Shown here: piece after piece, positions 9,945-18,995 of the stretch | Layout of the letters: every line of letters starts with the position of its first letter | Position numbering within the stretch: the first letter of the stretch is position 1 | Assembly: GCA_937898885.1 (NCBI GenBank) | Contig: CALDKD010000110.1 | Coordinates: 1-64,000 of the forward strand | Source: an uncultured Bacteroidales bacterium | Lineage (GTDB): Bacteria > Bacteroidota > Bacteroidia > Bacteroidales > Bacteroidaceae | Reading direction: 5' to 3' | DNA length: 64,000 nucleotides | The notes under the pieces: generated by a model | What the model saw: only the letters and a program-made list of their open reading frames with translations | The model's database searches: none | What the model was told of the DNA's origin: nothing | Position numbers and translations under genes: made by a program

Positions 9945-10023
9945 GTGTGCAAAACAATACCGTTTGCTCACGGCGGCTATCTGCAAGGTGCGTAGGTAAC
10001 CAAAACCGCCGTTGCTGCTCACG
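9945..10023 (-). repeat. 79-bp dispersed repeat, inverted copy
   Basis: On the minus strand this reads CGTGAGCAGCAACGGCGG, TTTTGGTTACC, a variable centre, CCGTGAGCAAA, then GTATTGTTTTGCACAC. The same series is found on the plus strand at 13503-13580. It lies between the yidC stop and the S9 peptidase promoter. No gene. Confidence 0.85.
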
Positions 10024-10040
10024 GTGGGTTATTGAATGCA

Positions 10041-10079
10041 ATAGCCGTGAGCAAAACCGGTGTGGTTGCTCACGGCTAT
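10041..10079. repeat. 14-bp stem hairpin built from the CCGTGAGCA module
   Basis: ATAGCCGTGAGCAA (10041-10054) pairs perfectly with TTGCTCACGGCTAT (10066-10079). It lies 28 nt past the yidC stop and could end yidC transcription, but no T-run follows on the minus strand. The CCGTGAGCA module also occurs in the repeats at 9945-10023 and 13503-13580. Confidence 0.7.
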
Positions 10080-10106
10080 AGGGGGAATGAGGCTTTACTC
10101 TGGGAT

Positions 10107-11975
10107 TCAGCGCTTGCCTTGGCGTTGCTGCTGGAGGCGCTCCTGCTCTTTCTGCATTGCCTCGAGGCGGGCCATCATACTGTTGCTGCGGCTCTTCTTG
10201 GGGTCATTGCGGCTGGCCTCGTAGTTGGCCTCGAGCTGCTTCAGAAGGGCTGCGTCGTCGGTGCTCTTGCGCAGGTAGATCATTATCAGAATGGTAATGA
10301 GCGCTGAGATGAAGTAGTAGTAGCACAGACCCGATGAGTAGTTGTTGAAGCTGAAGAAGAAAATGATTGGCATAAGGTACATTGACCAGCGCATCATCTT
10401 CATAGTATCCTCCTGACCCGGGGCCGGAGCCTGCTGGCGCATGGATATGACAGTGTTGATGACATTGGTGGCGCAGAACAGCACGCAGAAGATGCTCAGG
10501 TGAGTACCGATGAGCGGAATGTTGGTGTTCCAGCGGATGATATCGTCAAAACCGGTCAGGTCAGTTGCCCAGAGGAAACTCTGCTGACGGAGCTCGATGG
10601 CGTTCGGCACGAAGAAGAAGAGAGCCATCCAGATAGGCATCTGTATGAGCATAGGCAGACAGCCGCCCATAGGGCTTACACCATATTTACTGTAAACGGC
10701 CATTGTCTCCTGCTGCTTCTTCATGGCATCCTCGGGTTTCGGGTACATGGCGTTGACCTCGTCAATGTAAGGCTTCAGCGCGCGCATTTTGGCCGATGAC
10801 ATATACTGCTTGAGAGTGAACGGATAGACAATCAGCTTCACGATGACGGTGAGAAGCAGAATGACGAGACCCATATTCAGACCCCAGTTGGAGAGCAGGT
10901 TGAACAGAGGAATGATGAGGAAACGGTTGACCTCGCGCACGACAGGCCATCCAAGGTTCAGCACCTTGTTCAGGCGGAGCTTCTGGCCATCGTAGGCAAG
11001 ATGGTTGGCGGCCTTGAGAATCTGATAATCGTTCGGGCCAAGGTAGAACTGCAGGCGCGTGGGCTCGTTGCCGGTGGGGTCGAATGGAGCGTGCAGCTTG
11101 ACTGACATCTTCTTCAGATAGCCGTTGCCCTTGCCGTATGCGGCCGCGGACATCTTGGAGTTGGTGGCGAACTGGTCTGCGGCGATGAGGATGGTTGAGA
11201 AGAACTGGCCTTTGTATGCCACCCACTCGACAGGCTCCTCAACATCGACGCTGCGTGCCGACTTGGTTACCATTATGTCCTTGGGGTTGCCCTTGTCCTC
11301 ACGCTTGTATGTGAGGGTTGTGTAGCGCTGCTCGAACTCGAAGCCCTTCTCCTGCTGACGGAGGTTCTGAATCCAGTCAATTGCCAGGGCGTTCAGGTCC
11401 GACGGAAAGAAATCAGACATTCCGCTGGCCTTGATCTCAAGGTTGACCATATAGTTGTCAGGGTCAAGCGTGTACTGGAAGTCCAACGTGCCATAGCCGT
11501 TTGTGGGCAGACTCATTGTGACAGACTGCTGCGATACGGTCGACGGTACAAAGTAAAGGTCCTTGGTGGCGATGTTGCGCGTCTTGCCGTCGAGCCTCAG
11601 GTTGATGCTGATCTCGTTCTGGTCAAAAAGGACAACCTTGCCACCCTCCTGGTTGTTGTAGTCGTTGAGCTCGACGAAGCAGGGGAAGCCGCCCTTGGTG
11701 GAGATGCCCACCTTGACGTGCCCGTTGCTCAGGGTGATTACGCTCTCAGTGCCTGCGAGTGCCGGCTGCAACGGTGAGAGAGAGTCAACTGCCTCCTGGC
11801 TGACAGGAACCGCCGCTATGGTATCGGTGCTGAATGCCGCCATACGGGTTGAGTCAAGTTTCTGCTCGTAATTCTGCTGCCTTGCGGCCTGTTGCTTGTC
11901 TGGCTTTGACAGGAAAAAAGTGAGAATGAGCGCAAGTCCTATCAGGAGAAAGCCTAAAGATGTTCTTCTGTCCAC
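10107..11975 (-). CDS. yidC: Membrane protein insertase YidC
   Basis: 622 residues. The first span (TSLGFLLIGLALILTFFLS) is followed by a large periplasmic beta-sandwich domain (about residues 75-345). The 60KD_IMP insertase core comes next, with LNMGLVILLLTVIVKLIVYPFT, the conserved Met-rich MGGCLPMLIQMPIWMALFF, and further spans near 490 and 555. The C-terminus is charged (RLQQQRQGKR). YidC inserts inner-membrane proteins alone or with SecYEG. ATG 11975 lies 42 nt below a -7 box at 12017-12024. The gene diverges from a DUF3078 outer-membrane protein; the neighbouring pyrG seen in some relatives is absent. Confidence 0.95.
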   Translation of the reverse strand: MDRRTSLGFLLIGLALILTFFLSKPDKQQAARQQNYEQKLDSTRMAAFSTDTIAAVPVSQEAVDSLSPLQPALAGTESVITLSNGHVKVGISTKGGFPCFVELNDYNNQEGGKVVLFDQNEISINLRLDGKTRNIATKDLYFVPSTVSQQSVTMSLPTNGYGTLDFQYTLDPDNYMVNLEIKASGMSDFFPSDLNALAIDWIQNLRQQEKGFEFEQRYTTLTYKREDKGNPKDIMVTKSARSVDVEEPVEWVAYKGQFFSTILIAADQFATNSKMSAAAYGKGNGYLKKMSVKLHAPFDPTGNEPTRLQFYLGPNDYQILKAANHLAYDGQKLRLNKVLNLGWPVVREVNRFLIIPLFNLLSNWGLNMGLVILLLTVIVKLIVYPFTLKQYMSSAKMRALKPYIDEVNAMYPKPEDAMKKQQETMAVYSKYGVSPMGGCLPMLIQMPIWMALFFFVPNAIELRQQSFLWATDLTGFDDIIRWNTNIPLIGTHLSIFCVLFCATNVINTVISMRQQAPAPGQEDTMKMMRWSMYLMPIIFFFSFNNYSSGLCYYYFISALITILIMIYLRKSTDDAALLKQLEANYEASRNDPKKSRSNSMMARLEAMQKEQERLQQQRQGKR

Positions 11976-12016
11976 AATTATTGTATTTTATATTAATCAA
12001 TTTTGATAACGAGCGG

Positions 12017-12024
12017 CAAAGTTA
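12017..12024 (-). promoter_or_regulatory. -7 box of yidC
   Basis: Minus-strand TAACTTTG followed by CCGC; a perfect TAnnTTTG match, about 42 nt before the yidC ATG. Confidence 0.7.
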
Positions 12025-12101
12025 CAAAAAATGAGTTTACGAATGACTGCTTTTTTCTGAGTAATTATTTTTTACGCTTACTTGGCGAAAAACTTTTTTA
12101 T

Positions 12102-12109
12102 TATTTTTG
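12102..12109 (+). promoter_or_regulatory. -7 box of the DUF3078 gene
   Basis: TATTTTTG followed by CA, 20 nt before ATG 12130, with TTGG 20 nt upstream at about 12082 as a possible -33 element. Confidence 0.7.
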
Positions 12110-12129
12110 CAAAAAATTAAGATTGTGAT

Positions 12130-13437
12130 ATGAGAAAAATCAAGTTTGCGCTCGTTGTGGCGATGATGCCTCTTGCAATGGGAGCCGTCAATTCAACTGC
12201 CATTGACTCCGTGCGGGTTGATTCCGCGATTGTGGCGAAGTATAGTGAGAAACTTGACTCTCTGGCCAGATGCTATGCCGCTGAGTCGGGAGCCCAGATT
12301 GAGGAGATAAGCGACAATCCTCTCTACTTCAAGCTGTTTATGCCTCTGGCACTGTACGATGAGGCATTCCAGGCGAGACCGGACGGTGAGAATGCCGAGA
12401 CCGACAGCCTTCTTTCCGTAGCGATGAGCCAGTGGGACGATGAGGAGTCATTGGCCAACAACATCAATCGTACGCTTGCCCGCGTCTATCTGGAGCATCC
12501 GGAGCTGGTCAAGCTTACTGAGGGCGAGCTTATGAGCGTGACCGGCCCTATCTCGGTAGGTGAGGAGGCCACCGAGCATATCGCGGAATATACCGGCGAT
12601 GTGCAGATACACGACGCTGATGCTCCCGAGCTTGTTAGGAATAAGCCCAAATACTGGAAGTTCCCGGGAAAATCCACCTTCAAATATACCCAGAGCAGCT
12701 ACACAAGCAACTGGTACAAGGGTGGTGTGAGCAACCACACCCTGCTGGCGCAGATCAACCAGGAGGCCAACTATGCCAAGGAGAATGTCACCTGGGATAA
12801 CAAGCTGGAGGCAAAGCTGGGTTACTACACCAGCGAGGAGGATGACCATACGGTATTCAAGACAAACGAGGACCTTCTGCGTCTGACATCGAAGTTCGGA
12901 TACAAGGCTGCCAAGTTCTGGTACTATTCAGCACAGGTTGAGGCCTACACACAGTTTATGAATGTGTACGAGGGCGATAATGTGACGTTGAAATCGAGAT
13001 TCTTCGCACCTGCCTACGGTAACGTGTCAATCGGTATGGATTTCAAGCCGAAATTCAACAAGGACAACATAACTCTCTCGGCACAGCTCTCACCGCTCTC
13101 ATTCAACAGCCGTTATGTGAGCCGTGAGTATCTGGGACCTAAGTTCGGTATTGAGGAGGGCAAGAAGTTCAAGTACTCCATCGGTTCGCGCGTTGAGGTT
13201 AACCTTAAGTGGACCTTCTGGAAGAGCCTGACCTGGACAAGCAAGGCCCAGTTCTTCACCAGCTACAAGAATGTTGAGGCCAACTGGGAGAATACCCTTG
13301 ATTACGCCTTCAACAAGTACTTCTCCATTCAGTTCTTCCTTCACTGGCGTTTCGACGACAGCGTCCAGCCCGATCCCGACCTGAACTACCACCAGCTCAA
13401 GGAGTTCCTGACACTGAACTTCACCTACAGCTGGTAA
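12130..13437 (+). CDS. DUF3078-type outer-membrane protein
   Basis: 435 residues. A signal peptide (MRKIKFALVVAMMPLAMGAVNS) is followed by an acidic helical region (about 30-165). From about residue 175 the sequence becomes a run of amphipathic strands rich in Trp, Tyr and Phe: KSTFKYTQSSYTSNWYKGGVSN, VEVNLKWTFWKSLTWTS and the terminal LKEFLTLNFTYSW. A final aromatic residue is typical of barrels folded by the Bam complex. Known DUF3078 proteins are Bacteroidetes outer-membrane proteins of unknown function. It is transcribed alone, divergent from yidC. The assignment to DUF3078 is by remembered family pattern. Confidence 0.8.
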   Translation: MRKIKFALVVAMMPLAMGAVNSTAIDSVRVDSAIVAKYSEKLDSLARCYAAESGAQIEEISDNPLYFKLFMPLALYDEAFQARPDGENAETDSLLSVAMSQWDDEESLANNINRTLARVYLEHPELVKLTEGELMSVTGPISVGEEATEHIAEYTGDVQIHDADAPELVRNKPKYWKFPGKSTFKYTQSSYTSNWYKGGVSNHTLLAQINQEANYAKENVTWDNKLEAKLGYYTSEEDDHTVFKTNEDLLRLTSKFGYKAAKFWYYSAQVEAYTQFMNVYEGDNVTLKSRFFAPAYGNVSIGMDFKPKFNKDNITLSAQLSPLSFNSRYVSREYLGPKFGIEEGKKFKYSIGSRVEVNLKWTFWKSLTWTSKAQFFTSYKNVEANWENTLDYAFNKYFSIQFFLHWRFDDSVQPDPDLNYHQLKEFLTLNFTYSW

Positions 13438-13452
13438 AGAGCCACCAGGAAC

Positions 13453-13485
13453 GAATCACCAGGGACAGGTCCCTCTGATTCACTG
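13453..13485 (+). repeat. REP-like palindrome, copy 2
   Basis: GAATCACCAGGGACAGGT then CCCTCTGATTCACTG; 29 of 33 positions match the reverse complement of 662-698. The core AGGGACaGGTCCCT is nearly self-complementary. Confidence 0.75.
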
Positions 13486-13502
13486 ACACTACCATAAATA
13501 GC

Positions 13503-13580
13503 CGTGAGCAGCAACGGCGGTTTTGGTTACCGACGCCCCTCGCGGGTGGGTACCGTGAGCAAATAGTATTGTTTTGCACA
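13503..13580 (+). repeat. 78-bp dispersed repeat, direct copy
   Basis: CGTGAGCAGCAACGGCGG, TTTTGGTTACC, a GC-rich centre, CCGTGAGCAAA and GTATTGTTTTGCACAC. It is the inverted partner of 9945-10023. The centre can fold (GGTTACC...GGGTACC). Confidence 0.85.
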
Positions 13581-13626
13581 CGGACAAAGTTGTAAGACGG
13601 TCGTGCTTGGCAATAGCCGTTGCGGT

Positions 13627-13746
13627 ATCAACTTTGTAGACCCTCGCCACCCTCGGCGCGTCAGAGGGAAGGGCCCGCCGTGCAGCGGTGGGAAGGGGAG
13701 CGAACGCAGTGAGCGGCGGTCGGAAAAATCCAATCGCCGCAACGGC
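13627..13746 (+). repeat. 120-bp dispersed repeat, copy B
   Basis: Same orientation and length as 4561-4680, near-identical apart from scattered substitutions and a short variable patch. It lies in the gap between convergent genes. Confidence 0.85.
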
Positions 13747-13818
13747 TCCTCAATCCAGTAAAAAAAACGGCTAGTCAATAAAGCTGCAAAACTCCTCAAT
13801 CCCGGAAATAACTGAACT

Positions 13819-15846
13819 CTACTGATTCACCTCGCGCTGAGAGGCGAGAGCCTGAAGCTTGAACATCTCGTCGCGGTATTGGGCGGCCTCCAGGAAGTCC
13901 AGACGGGCGGCGGCATCGTTCATGAGACGACGTACGCGGGCGATGGCCTTGTCGAGCTGTGCGGCGCTCATATACTCCACAACCGGGTCCGCGACCTGCC
14001 GCGCCCTCTCCTGCGAGAGCTCGTACTCCTTGCCCTTGTCGCGCTGAATACCCTCCATAAGCGGAGAGTCGGCAATCTCCTTCCTGATCTGCTGCGGAGT
14101 AATGCCATGCTCCTGATTGAAACGCATCTGCTTTTCGCGCCGGCGCGCAGTCTCCAGCATAGTAAGACGCATACTCTCCGTAATGCGGTCCGCATAAAGA
14201 ATGACCTTGCCGTTCACATTGCGCGCGGCACGGCCGGCAGTCTGAGTAAGAGAGCGATGGTCACGCAGGAAACCCTCCTTGTCCGCATCCAGAATAGCCA
14301 CCAGCGACACCTCAGGCAAGTCCAGACCCTCGCGCAGAAGATTCACGCCAATCAGCACATCGAACATACCGGCACGCAGATCCGACATAATCCGCACGCG
14401 CTCAAGCGTCTCCACATCGCTGTGGATATAGTTGCAGCGCACGCCATTGCGCAGAAGATAATCATTAAGCTCCTCCGCCATCTTCTTGGTGAGAGTAGTG
14501 ACAAGCACGCGCTCATCCTTTTCCGCGCGCAGTTGAATCTCCTCCATAAGATCGTCCACCTGATTCTTGCAGGGGCGCACATCAATCTCCGGATCAAGCA
14601 GACCAGTAGGACGGATAACCTGATCAACCACGATACCCTCGCTCTCATTCAGCTCATAGTCAGCGGGAGTGGCGCTCACATAAATAGTCTGATGAGTAAG
14701 CTCCTTGAACTCCTCGAACTTGAGAGGACGGTTGTCCAGCGCCGCGGGGAGACGGAAACCATACTCAACCAGATTAATCTTGCGGGCACGGTCTCCGCCA
14801 TACATGGCGTGGATCTGCGGCACGCTGACGTGACTCTCGTCGATAACCATAAGGAAATCCTTCGGGAAGAAATCCAGCAGACAGTAGGGGCGTGTGCCCG
14901 GCGCGCGGCCGTCAAAGTAGCGCGAGTAGTTCTCAATGCCCGAGCAGTGCCCCAGCTCGCGGATCATCTCCATATCGTACTCCACACGTTCCTTCAGACG
15001 CTTCGCCTCAAGAGGCTTGCCAATCTCCTCAAAGAAATCAACCTGCTCGCGAAGGTCATCCTGAATCTGGCGGATGGCGCGCTCCTGACTCTCCTTGGTA
15101 GTCATGAAAAGGTTGGCCGGGTAGATGCGGTAGCTGTCATAACTCTCCACGCTCTGGCCGGTGAGCACATCGAACTCGCCGATGTAGTCAATCTCATCGT
15201 CCCAGAACTGGATGCGCAGGGCCAGGTCGTTGTAGGCCAGGTTGATATCCACATTATCGCCCTTCACGCGGAACTGCCCGCGCGACAGTTCAATGTCGTT
15301 GCGGGTGTAGAGGCTGTCAACAAGCTTGCGCAGGAAGGCGTCGCGGTCTATGCGCATCCCCTTGCTCACCTCAATCACGTTGTTGTAGAAATCGGCGGGG
15401 TTGCCCATACCGTAGATGCAGGACACCGACGAGACCACGATGACATCGTTCCGGCCAGAGAGCAGCGCAGATGTGGCGGAGAGCCGCAGCTTGTCAATCT
15501 CGTCGTTTATGGAGAGATCCTTCTCTATGTATGTGTCGGTGGACGGGATGTATGCCTCGGGTTGATAGTAATCGTAGTACGATACATAGTACTCAACGGC
15601 GTTCTCCGGGAAGAAAGCCTTGAACTCGCTGTAGAGCTGCGCCGCCAGCGTCTTGTTGTGGCTGAGTACCAGAGTAGGCTTGCCCACGTTTCTTATGACA
15701 TTGGCGATGGTGAAAGTCTTGCCCGAGCCTGTTACTCCGAGCAGAGTCTGGGCGGGAGTTCCGTTCAATACACCCTCGGTGAGCTGTGCTATGGCTTGAG
15801 GCTGGTCTCCCGTGGGCTGGTATGGTGCTGTAAGCTTGAATTCCAT
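13819..15846 (-). CDS. uvrB: Excinuclease ABC subunit B
   Basis: 675 residues, full length. It is the helicase-like damage-verifying subunit of UvrABC nucleotide excision repair. Visible are Walker A GVTGSGKTFTIAN (about residue 39), the beta-hairpin region YYVSYYDYYQPEAYIP, helicase motif II DESHV, motifs V and VI near GVNLLREGLDLPEV and QTAGRAARN, and a C-terminal UVR motif (MNDAAARLDFLEAAQYRDEM) that contacts UvrC. The start at 15846 lies about 52 nt below a -7 box. uvrA is 7 kb away on the other strand. Confidence 0.97.
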   Translation of the reverse strand: MEFKLTAPYQPTGDQPQAIAQLTEGVLNGTPAQTLLGVTGSGKTFTIANVIRNVGKPTLVLSHNKTLAAQLYSEFKAFFPENAVEYYVSYYDYYQPEAYIPSTDTYIEKDLSINDEIDKLRLSATSALLSGRNDVIVVSSVSCIYGMGNPADFYNNVIEVSKGMRIDRDAFLRKLVDSLYTRNDIELSRGQFRVKGDNVDINLAYNDLALRIQFWDDEIDYIGEFDVLTGQSVESYDSYRIYPANLFMTTKESQERAIRQIQDDLREQVDFFEEIGKPLEAKRLKERVEYDMEMIRELGHCSGIENYSRYFDGRAPGTRPYCLLDFFPKDFLMVIDESHVSVPQIHAMYGGDRARKINLVEYGFRLPAALDNRPLKFEEFKELTHQTIYVSATPADYELNESEGIVVDQVIRPTGLLDPEIDVRPCKNQVDDLMEEIQLRAEKDERVLVTTLTKKMAEELNDYLLRNGVRCNYIHSDVETLERVRIMSDLRAGMFDVLIGVNLLREGLDLPEVSLVAILDADKEGFLRDHRSLTQTAGRAARNVNGKVILYADRITESMRLTMLETARRREKQMRFNQEHGITPQQIRKEIADSPLMEGIQRDKGKEYELSQERARQVADPVVEYMSAAQLDKAIARVRRLMNDAAARLDFLEAAQYRDEMFKLQALASQREVNQ

Positions 15847-15897
15847 CGGTCGTTACGGACAGCCGGGCTCATTGATAGGAAATCCGGCTGAGGGCCG

Positions 15898-15905
15898 CAA
15901 AGTTA
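15898..15905 (-). promoter_or_regulatory. -7 box of uvrB
   Basis: Minus-strand TAACTTTG followed by CGGCC, 52 nt upstream of the uvrB ATG. I see no LexA-like palindrome beside it. Confidence 0.65.
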
Positions 15906-16065
15906 CGGTTTTCAGCCGGAAGTTGTCTGCTTTTCATAAGAATTACTTAGCGGCCTTTGCGGCTTTCGCGTCGTTCAGGAACCTGGCCAATTGGCCAGGT
16001 CCTGTTAATTCCGGTACTTTTCCTGATTATGGCCCCGCGCTGTTGCGGATGTCGGCCATTTAGGC

Positions 16066-16073
16066 TATCTTTG
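16066..16073 (+). promoter_or_regulatory. -7 box of the C69 dipeptidase
   Basis: TATCTTTG, a perfect TAnnTTTG match, 21 nt before ATG 16095. It supports that start over an upstream extension of the reading frame. Confidence 0.65.
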
Positions 16074-16094
16074 TCAGAAACAAAACTGTTGATT

Positions 16095-17750
16095 ATGCGA
16101 AGAATATCATTGCTTGCACTTGCGTGCATACTGAGTACCGTGGCCTCAATGGCCTGTACTAACCTGATTGTGACGAGAGGCGCCTCGGCCGACGGCACCA
16201 ATATGATCACATACGCAGCCGACTCTCACCAGTTGTACGGCGCGCTGAAGTATTTGCCGGCGTCTGATTATCCGGAGGGTACGATGCTGAGGGTGACTGA
16301 CTGGGACTCTGGCAAGTATATGGGTGAGATTCCGCAAGTGAGGCACACTTATTCGGTGATAGGCAATATGAACGAGCATCAGCTTGCGATTGGCGAGACC
16401 ACGTATGGCGGCCGTGAATATATTGATTCCACCGCCATTATGGACTATGGCTCGCTGATATACATTGCCCTGCAGCGCTGCCGCACGGCGCGCGAGGCCA
16501 TCAGGACCATTGATGAGCTGATGCAGAGGTACGGCTATGCGTCGGAGGGCGAGTCGTTCACGATCTCTGATCCCGATGAGATATGGATTATGGAGATTAT
16601 CGGCAAGAACCCGAAGCTCAACAAGAAGGGCGTGAACGTGAACAAGGGCGCCGTATGGGTGGCCCGCCGCATTCCTGACGGATACATCTCCGGACACGCC
16701 AACCAGGCCCGCATCACGACAATAGACTTCAATGACCCTGAGAACTGCCTGTATGCCAAGGATGTGATAAGCCATGCCCGCGAGCAGGGCATATTTGACG
16801 GTAAGGACGAGGAGTTCAGCTTCAGCGATGTGTATAATCCTCTGGACTTCGGGGCTGCCCGTGGATGCGAGGCGCGCGTGTGGTCATTCTTCAACAGATT
16901 CGCGGAGGAAATGGACGGATATCTGGACTATGCGATGGGATATAATCTTACAAACCGTATGCCTTTGTATGTGAGGCCGTCGCATAGGATATCGCAGAAG
17001 GAGCTGGCCGATATGATGCGTGACCACTATGAGGGTACACCTATGGATATGACTACAGATATAGGCGCAGGCGGCAGCCACAGCCCGTATCGCTGGCGTC
17101 CGATGGAGTTTGAGTATGACGGTCACAGCTACGTTAACGAGCGTGCCATAGCCACACAGCAGACAGGGTGGTGGTTCGTGGCCCAGAGCCGTAAGGACAA
17201 TCCTGCCGGCGGCGTGTTCTGGTTCGGCGTTGACGATGCCGCGACATCGCCTCTGATGCCTTTCTACTGCAAGTCCAATAGTGTTCCTGAGTGCCTGAGC
17301 GAGGATAACGGCTCGATGCTTGAGTACTCGGAGACATCGATGTTCTGGGCCGTGAGCCGCATTGCCCAGTTCGCTTACCTGCGCTATGACAAGATTGGCG
17401 CCGAGGTGCGCGAGATAATCGATGAATACGAGAGAGACAGGATGAGGGAGGTGCTTGAGATGGATGCCAGGGCAGCCGGGATAGGCAGTCCTGAGGCATT
17501 GACCGCGGCGTTGAGCGAGTTCAGCCGCAAGGGCGCGGAGCAGACCTTCGATAAGTGGAAAGGGCTTGACAAGTATCTGCTTGTGAAATATATTGACGGA
17601 AATATCAAGAGACAGAATGCTGACGGCAGCTTCAAGGACAACGGCTTTGACAAGAGAATTCCGGATTATCCGATACAGGAGGATTATTCAGAGAAATGGA
17701 AGGAGAATGTGGTGCGCGACCACGGTGATGTGCTGCGTATTCCAGATTGA
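16095..17750 (+). CDS. C69 family dipeptidase (Ntn hydrolase)
   Basis: 551 residues from ATG 16095, chosen because it starts a signal peptide (MRRISLLALACILSTVASMA) immediately before Cys20. In C69/PepD-type peptidases an N-terminal Cys exposed by processing is the nucleophile, and here CTNLIVTRGASADG fits that arrangement. Further family motifs are TYAADSHQLYG, AIGETTYGGRE, and a WVARRIPDGYISGHANQARI block. It cleaves dipeptides, probably in the periplasm given the signal. It is monocistronic, with bamD starting 84 nt later behind its own promoter. Confidence 0.88.
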   Translation: MRRISLLALACILSTVASMACTNLIVTRGASADGTNMITYAADSHQLYGALKYLPASDYPEGTMLRVTDWDSGKYMGEIPQVRHTYSVIGNMNEHQLAIGETTYGGREYIDSTAIMDYGSLIYIALQRCRTAREAIRTIDELMQRYGYASEGESFTISDPDEIWIMEIIGKNPKLNKKGVNVNKGAVWVARRIPDGYISGHANQARITTIDFNDPENCLYAKDVISHAREQGIFDGKDEEFSFSDVYNPLDFGAARGCEARVWSFFNRFAEEMDGYLDYAMGYNLTNRMPLYVRPSHRISQKELADMMRDHYEGTPMDMTTDIGAGGSHSPYRWRPMEFEYDGHSYVNERAIATQQTGWWFVAQSRKDNPAGGVFWFGVDDAATSPLMPFYCKSNSVPECLSEDNGSMLEYSETSMFWAVSRIAQFAYLRYDKIGAEVREIIDEYERDRMREVLEMDARAAGIGSPEALTAALSEFSRKGAEQTFDKWKGLDKYLLVKYIDGNIKRQNADGSFKDNGFDKRIPDYPIQEDYSEKWKENVVRDHGDVLRIPD

Positions 17751-17809
17751 AACCCTCTTTTTTTAATAATTATTATACGAACATTAGTTGTTTTGTCCGC
17801 GCAATTCCG

Positions 17810-17817
17810 TAATTTTG
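17810..17817 (+). promoter_or_regulatory. -7 box of bamD
   Basis: TAATTTTG followed by CA, 17 nt before ATG 17835. TTTTG at about 17790 is a candidate -33 element. The reading frame extends to 17793, but that start would lie upstream of this box. Confidence 0.7.
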
Positions 17818-17834
17818 CACCCAAATTTGCAGTG

Positions 17835-18650
17835 ATGAGCAGAATCGCGCTAAAAGGAGTATTGGTTATGGCTGTGGCAATGCTGAGCAGCTGCGCCGGC
17901 TATAATGCCATTCTCAAGTCATCGGACTATGACGCCAAGTATGAGCTGGCCAAGAACCTCTACGTGGAGGGCCGCTACTCTGGCGCCAGCGATATTATTG
18001 AGGAGTGCGTGATGATGTTCCGCGGCACCTCGAAGGGCGAGGAGTCTGTCTATATGCTGGCTAACTGCTACTATCATCTGAACGATTGGATTATGGCGGC
18101 ACAGTACTACCAGACCTACTATAAGACTTACACCAAAGGATTGTACACGGAGGATGCGCGTTTCCGCTCGGGACGCAGCCTTTATCTGGATACCCCGGAC
18201 CCGAGGCTGGACCCATCGAGCACATACAACGCCATAACCGAGCTTCAGGAATTCCTTGAGCTGTATCCGGAGAGCGAGTATGCCGACGAGGCCAGCGAGA
18301 TGATTTATGCGATGTATGACCGTATGGTGGAGAAGGAGCTTGGCTCGGCCAGACTCTACTATGACCTGGGCAACTATATGGGCAACAACTACCAGGCTGG
18401 TATCCTTACGGCCCAGAACGCGCTGAAGAACTTCCCTTATACCAAGTACAGGGAGGAGCTCTCGATGCTGATTCTGCGCTGCAAGTTCAAGATGGCCGAG
18501 GAGAGTGTGCAGGATAAGATGCTGGACCGCTACCGCGATACGATTGACGAGTATTACGCGTTCAAGAATGAGTTCCCGGAGAGCCAGTATATGAAGGAGG
18601 CTGAGAAGATTTTCGCCACCTCGTCAAAACACGCAGGAAATATACAATAA
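17835..18650 (+). CDS. bamD: Outer-membrane assembly lipoprotein BamD
   Basis: 271 residues from ATG 17835. The lipoprotein signal ends at LSSC (about residue 19), so the protein is lipid-anchored at the inner face of the outer membrane. TPR-like helical pairs follow: YELAKNLYVEGRYSGASDIIEE, ESVYMLANCYYHLNDWIMAAQYY and TELQEFLELYPESEYADEASEM. With BamA it folds beta-barrels. It leads a short run with the omega-like subunit and DUF4293, spaced 9 and 3 nt, an arrangement familiar in Bacteroidetes. Confidence 0.9.
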   Translation: MSRIALKGVLVMAVAMLSSCAGYNAILKSSDYDAKYELAKNLYVEGRYSGASDIIEECVMMFRGTSKGEESVYMLANCYYHLNDWIMAAQYYQTYYKTYTKGLYTEDARFRSGRSLYLDTPDPRLDPSSTYNAITELQEFLELYPESEYADEASEMIYAMYDRMVEKELGSARLYYDLGNYMGNNYQAGILTAQNALKNFPYTKYREELSMLILRCKFKMAEESVQDKMLDRYRDTIDEYYAFKNEFPESQYMKEAEKIFATSSKHAGNIQ

Positions 18651-18659
18651 TACGATAAA

Positions 18660-18992
18660 ATGGATTTCAAGAAGACAAATGCTCCAACCAATACGGTAAC
18701 CCGTAATCTGGTTGATTTTGTAAAGGACACTGACAACATCTACGAGAGTGTAGCCATTATGGGCAAGCGTGCGAATCAGATCTCGGTTGAGATGAAGGAG
18801 GAGCTCAGGCACAAGCTTGAGGAGTTCAGTTCAACTACCGACAATCTTGAGGAGGTGTTCGAGAACCGCGAGCAGATTGAGATCTCACGTTATTACGAGC
18901 GTCTTCCGAAGCCGTCTCTGATAGCCGCACAGGAGTTTCAGGAGGGCAAGCTCTATTTCCGTAACCCGTCAAAGGATAAGGAGCTGCTCTGA
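18660..18992 (+). CDS. RNA polymerase omega/Rpb6-like subunit
   Basis: 110 residues. The segment NLVDFVKDTDNIYESVAIMGKRANQIS is the omega/Rpb6 signature (helix with KRANQI, equivalent to the RARQL/AVGKR region of omega). The C-terminal extension (about residues 60-110) is typical of Bacteroidetes versions. It is expected to stabilise RNA polymerase assembly. It starts 9 nt after bamD. Confidence 0.85.
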   Translation: MDFKKTNAPTNTVTRNLVDFVKDTDNIYESVAIMGKRANQISVEMKEELRHKLEEFSSTTDNLEEVFENREQIEISRYYERLPKPSLIAAQEFQEGKLYFRNPSKDKELL

Positions 18993-18995
18993 TAT

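Larger units (their letters stand above)
13438..13818. repeat. Composite of three dispersed repeats
   Basis: This gap holds, in order, a REP-like palindrome (13453-13485), a 78-bp repeat (13503-13580) and a 120-bp repeat (13627-13746). Each has a partner elsewhere in the window. The last 70 nt, to the uvrB stop, show nothing recognisable. The convergent DUF3078 and uvrB genes both end here. Confidence 0.85.

Noticed and set aside
9573..10022. 149-residue minus-strand frame covering the repeats and the S9 peptidase 5' end
   Set aside because: It overlaps the peptidase signal-peptide region in another frame and its N-terminus is translated dispersed repeat.
13879..15891. 670-residue plus-strand frame antisense to uvrB
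   Set aside because: Long only because of codon bias on the opposite strand; no domain, and uvrB is complete.
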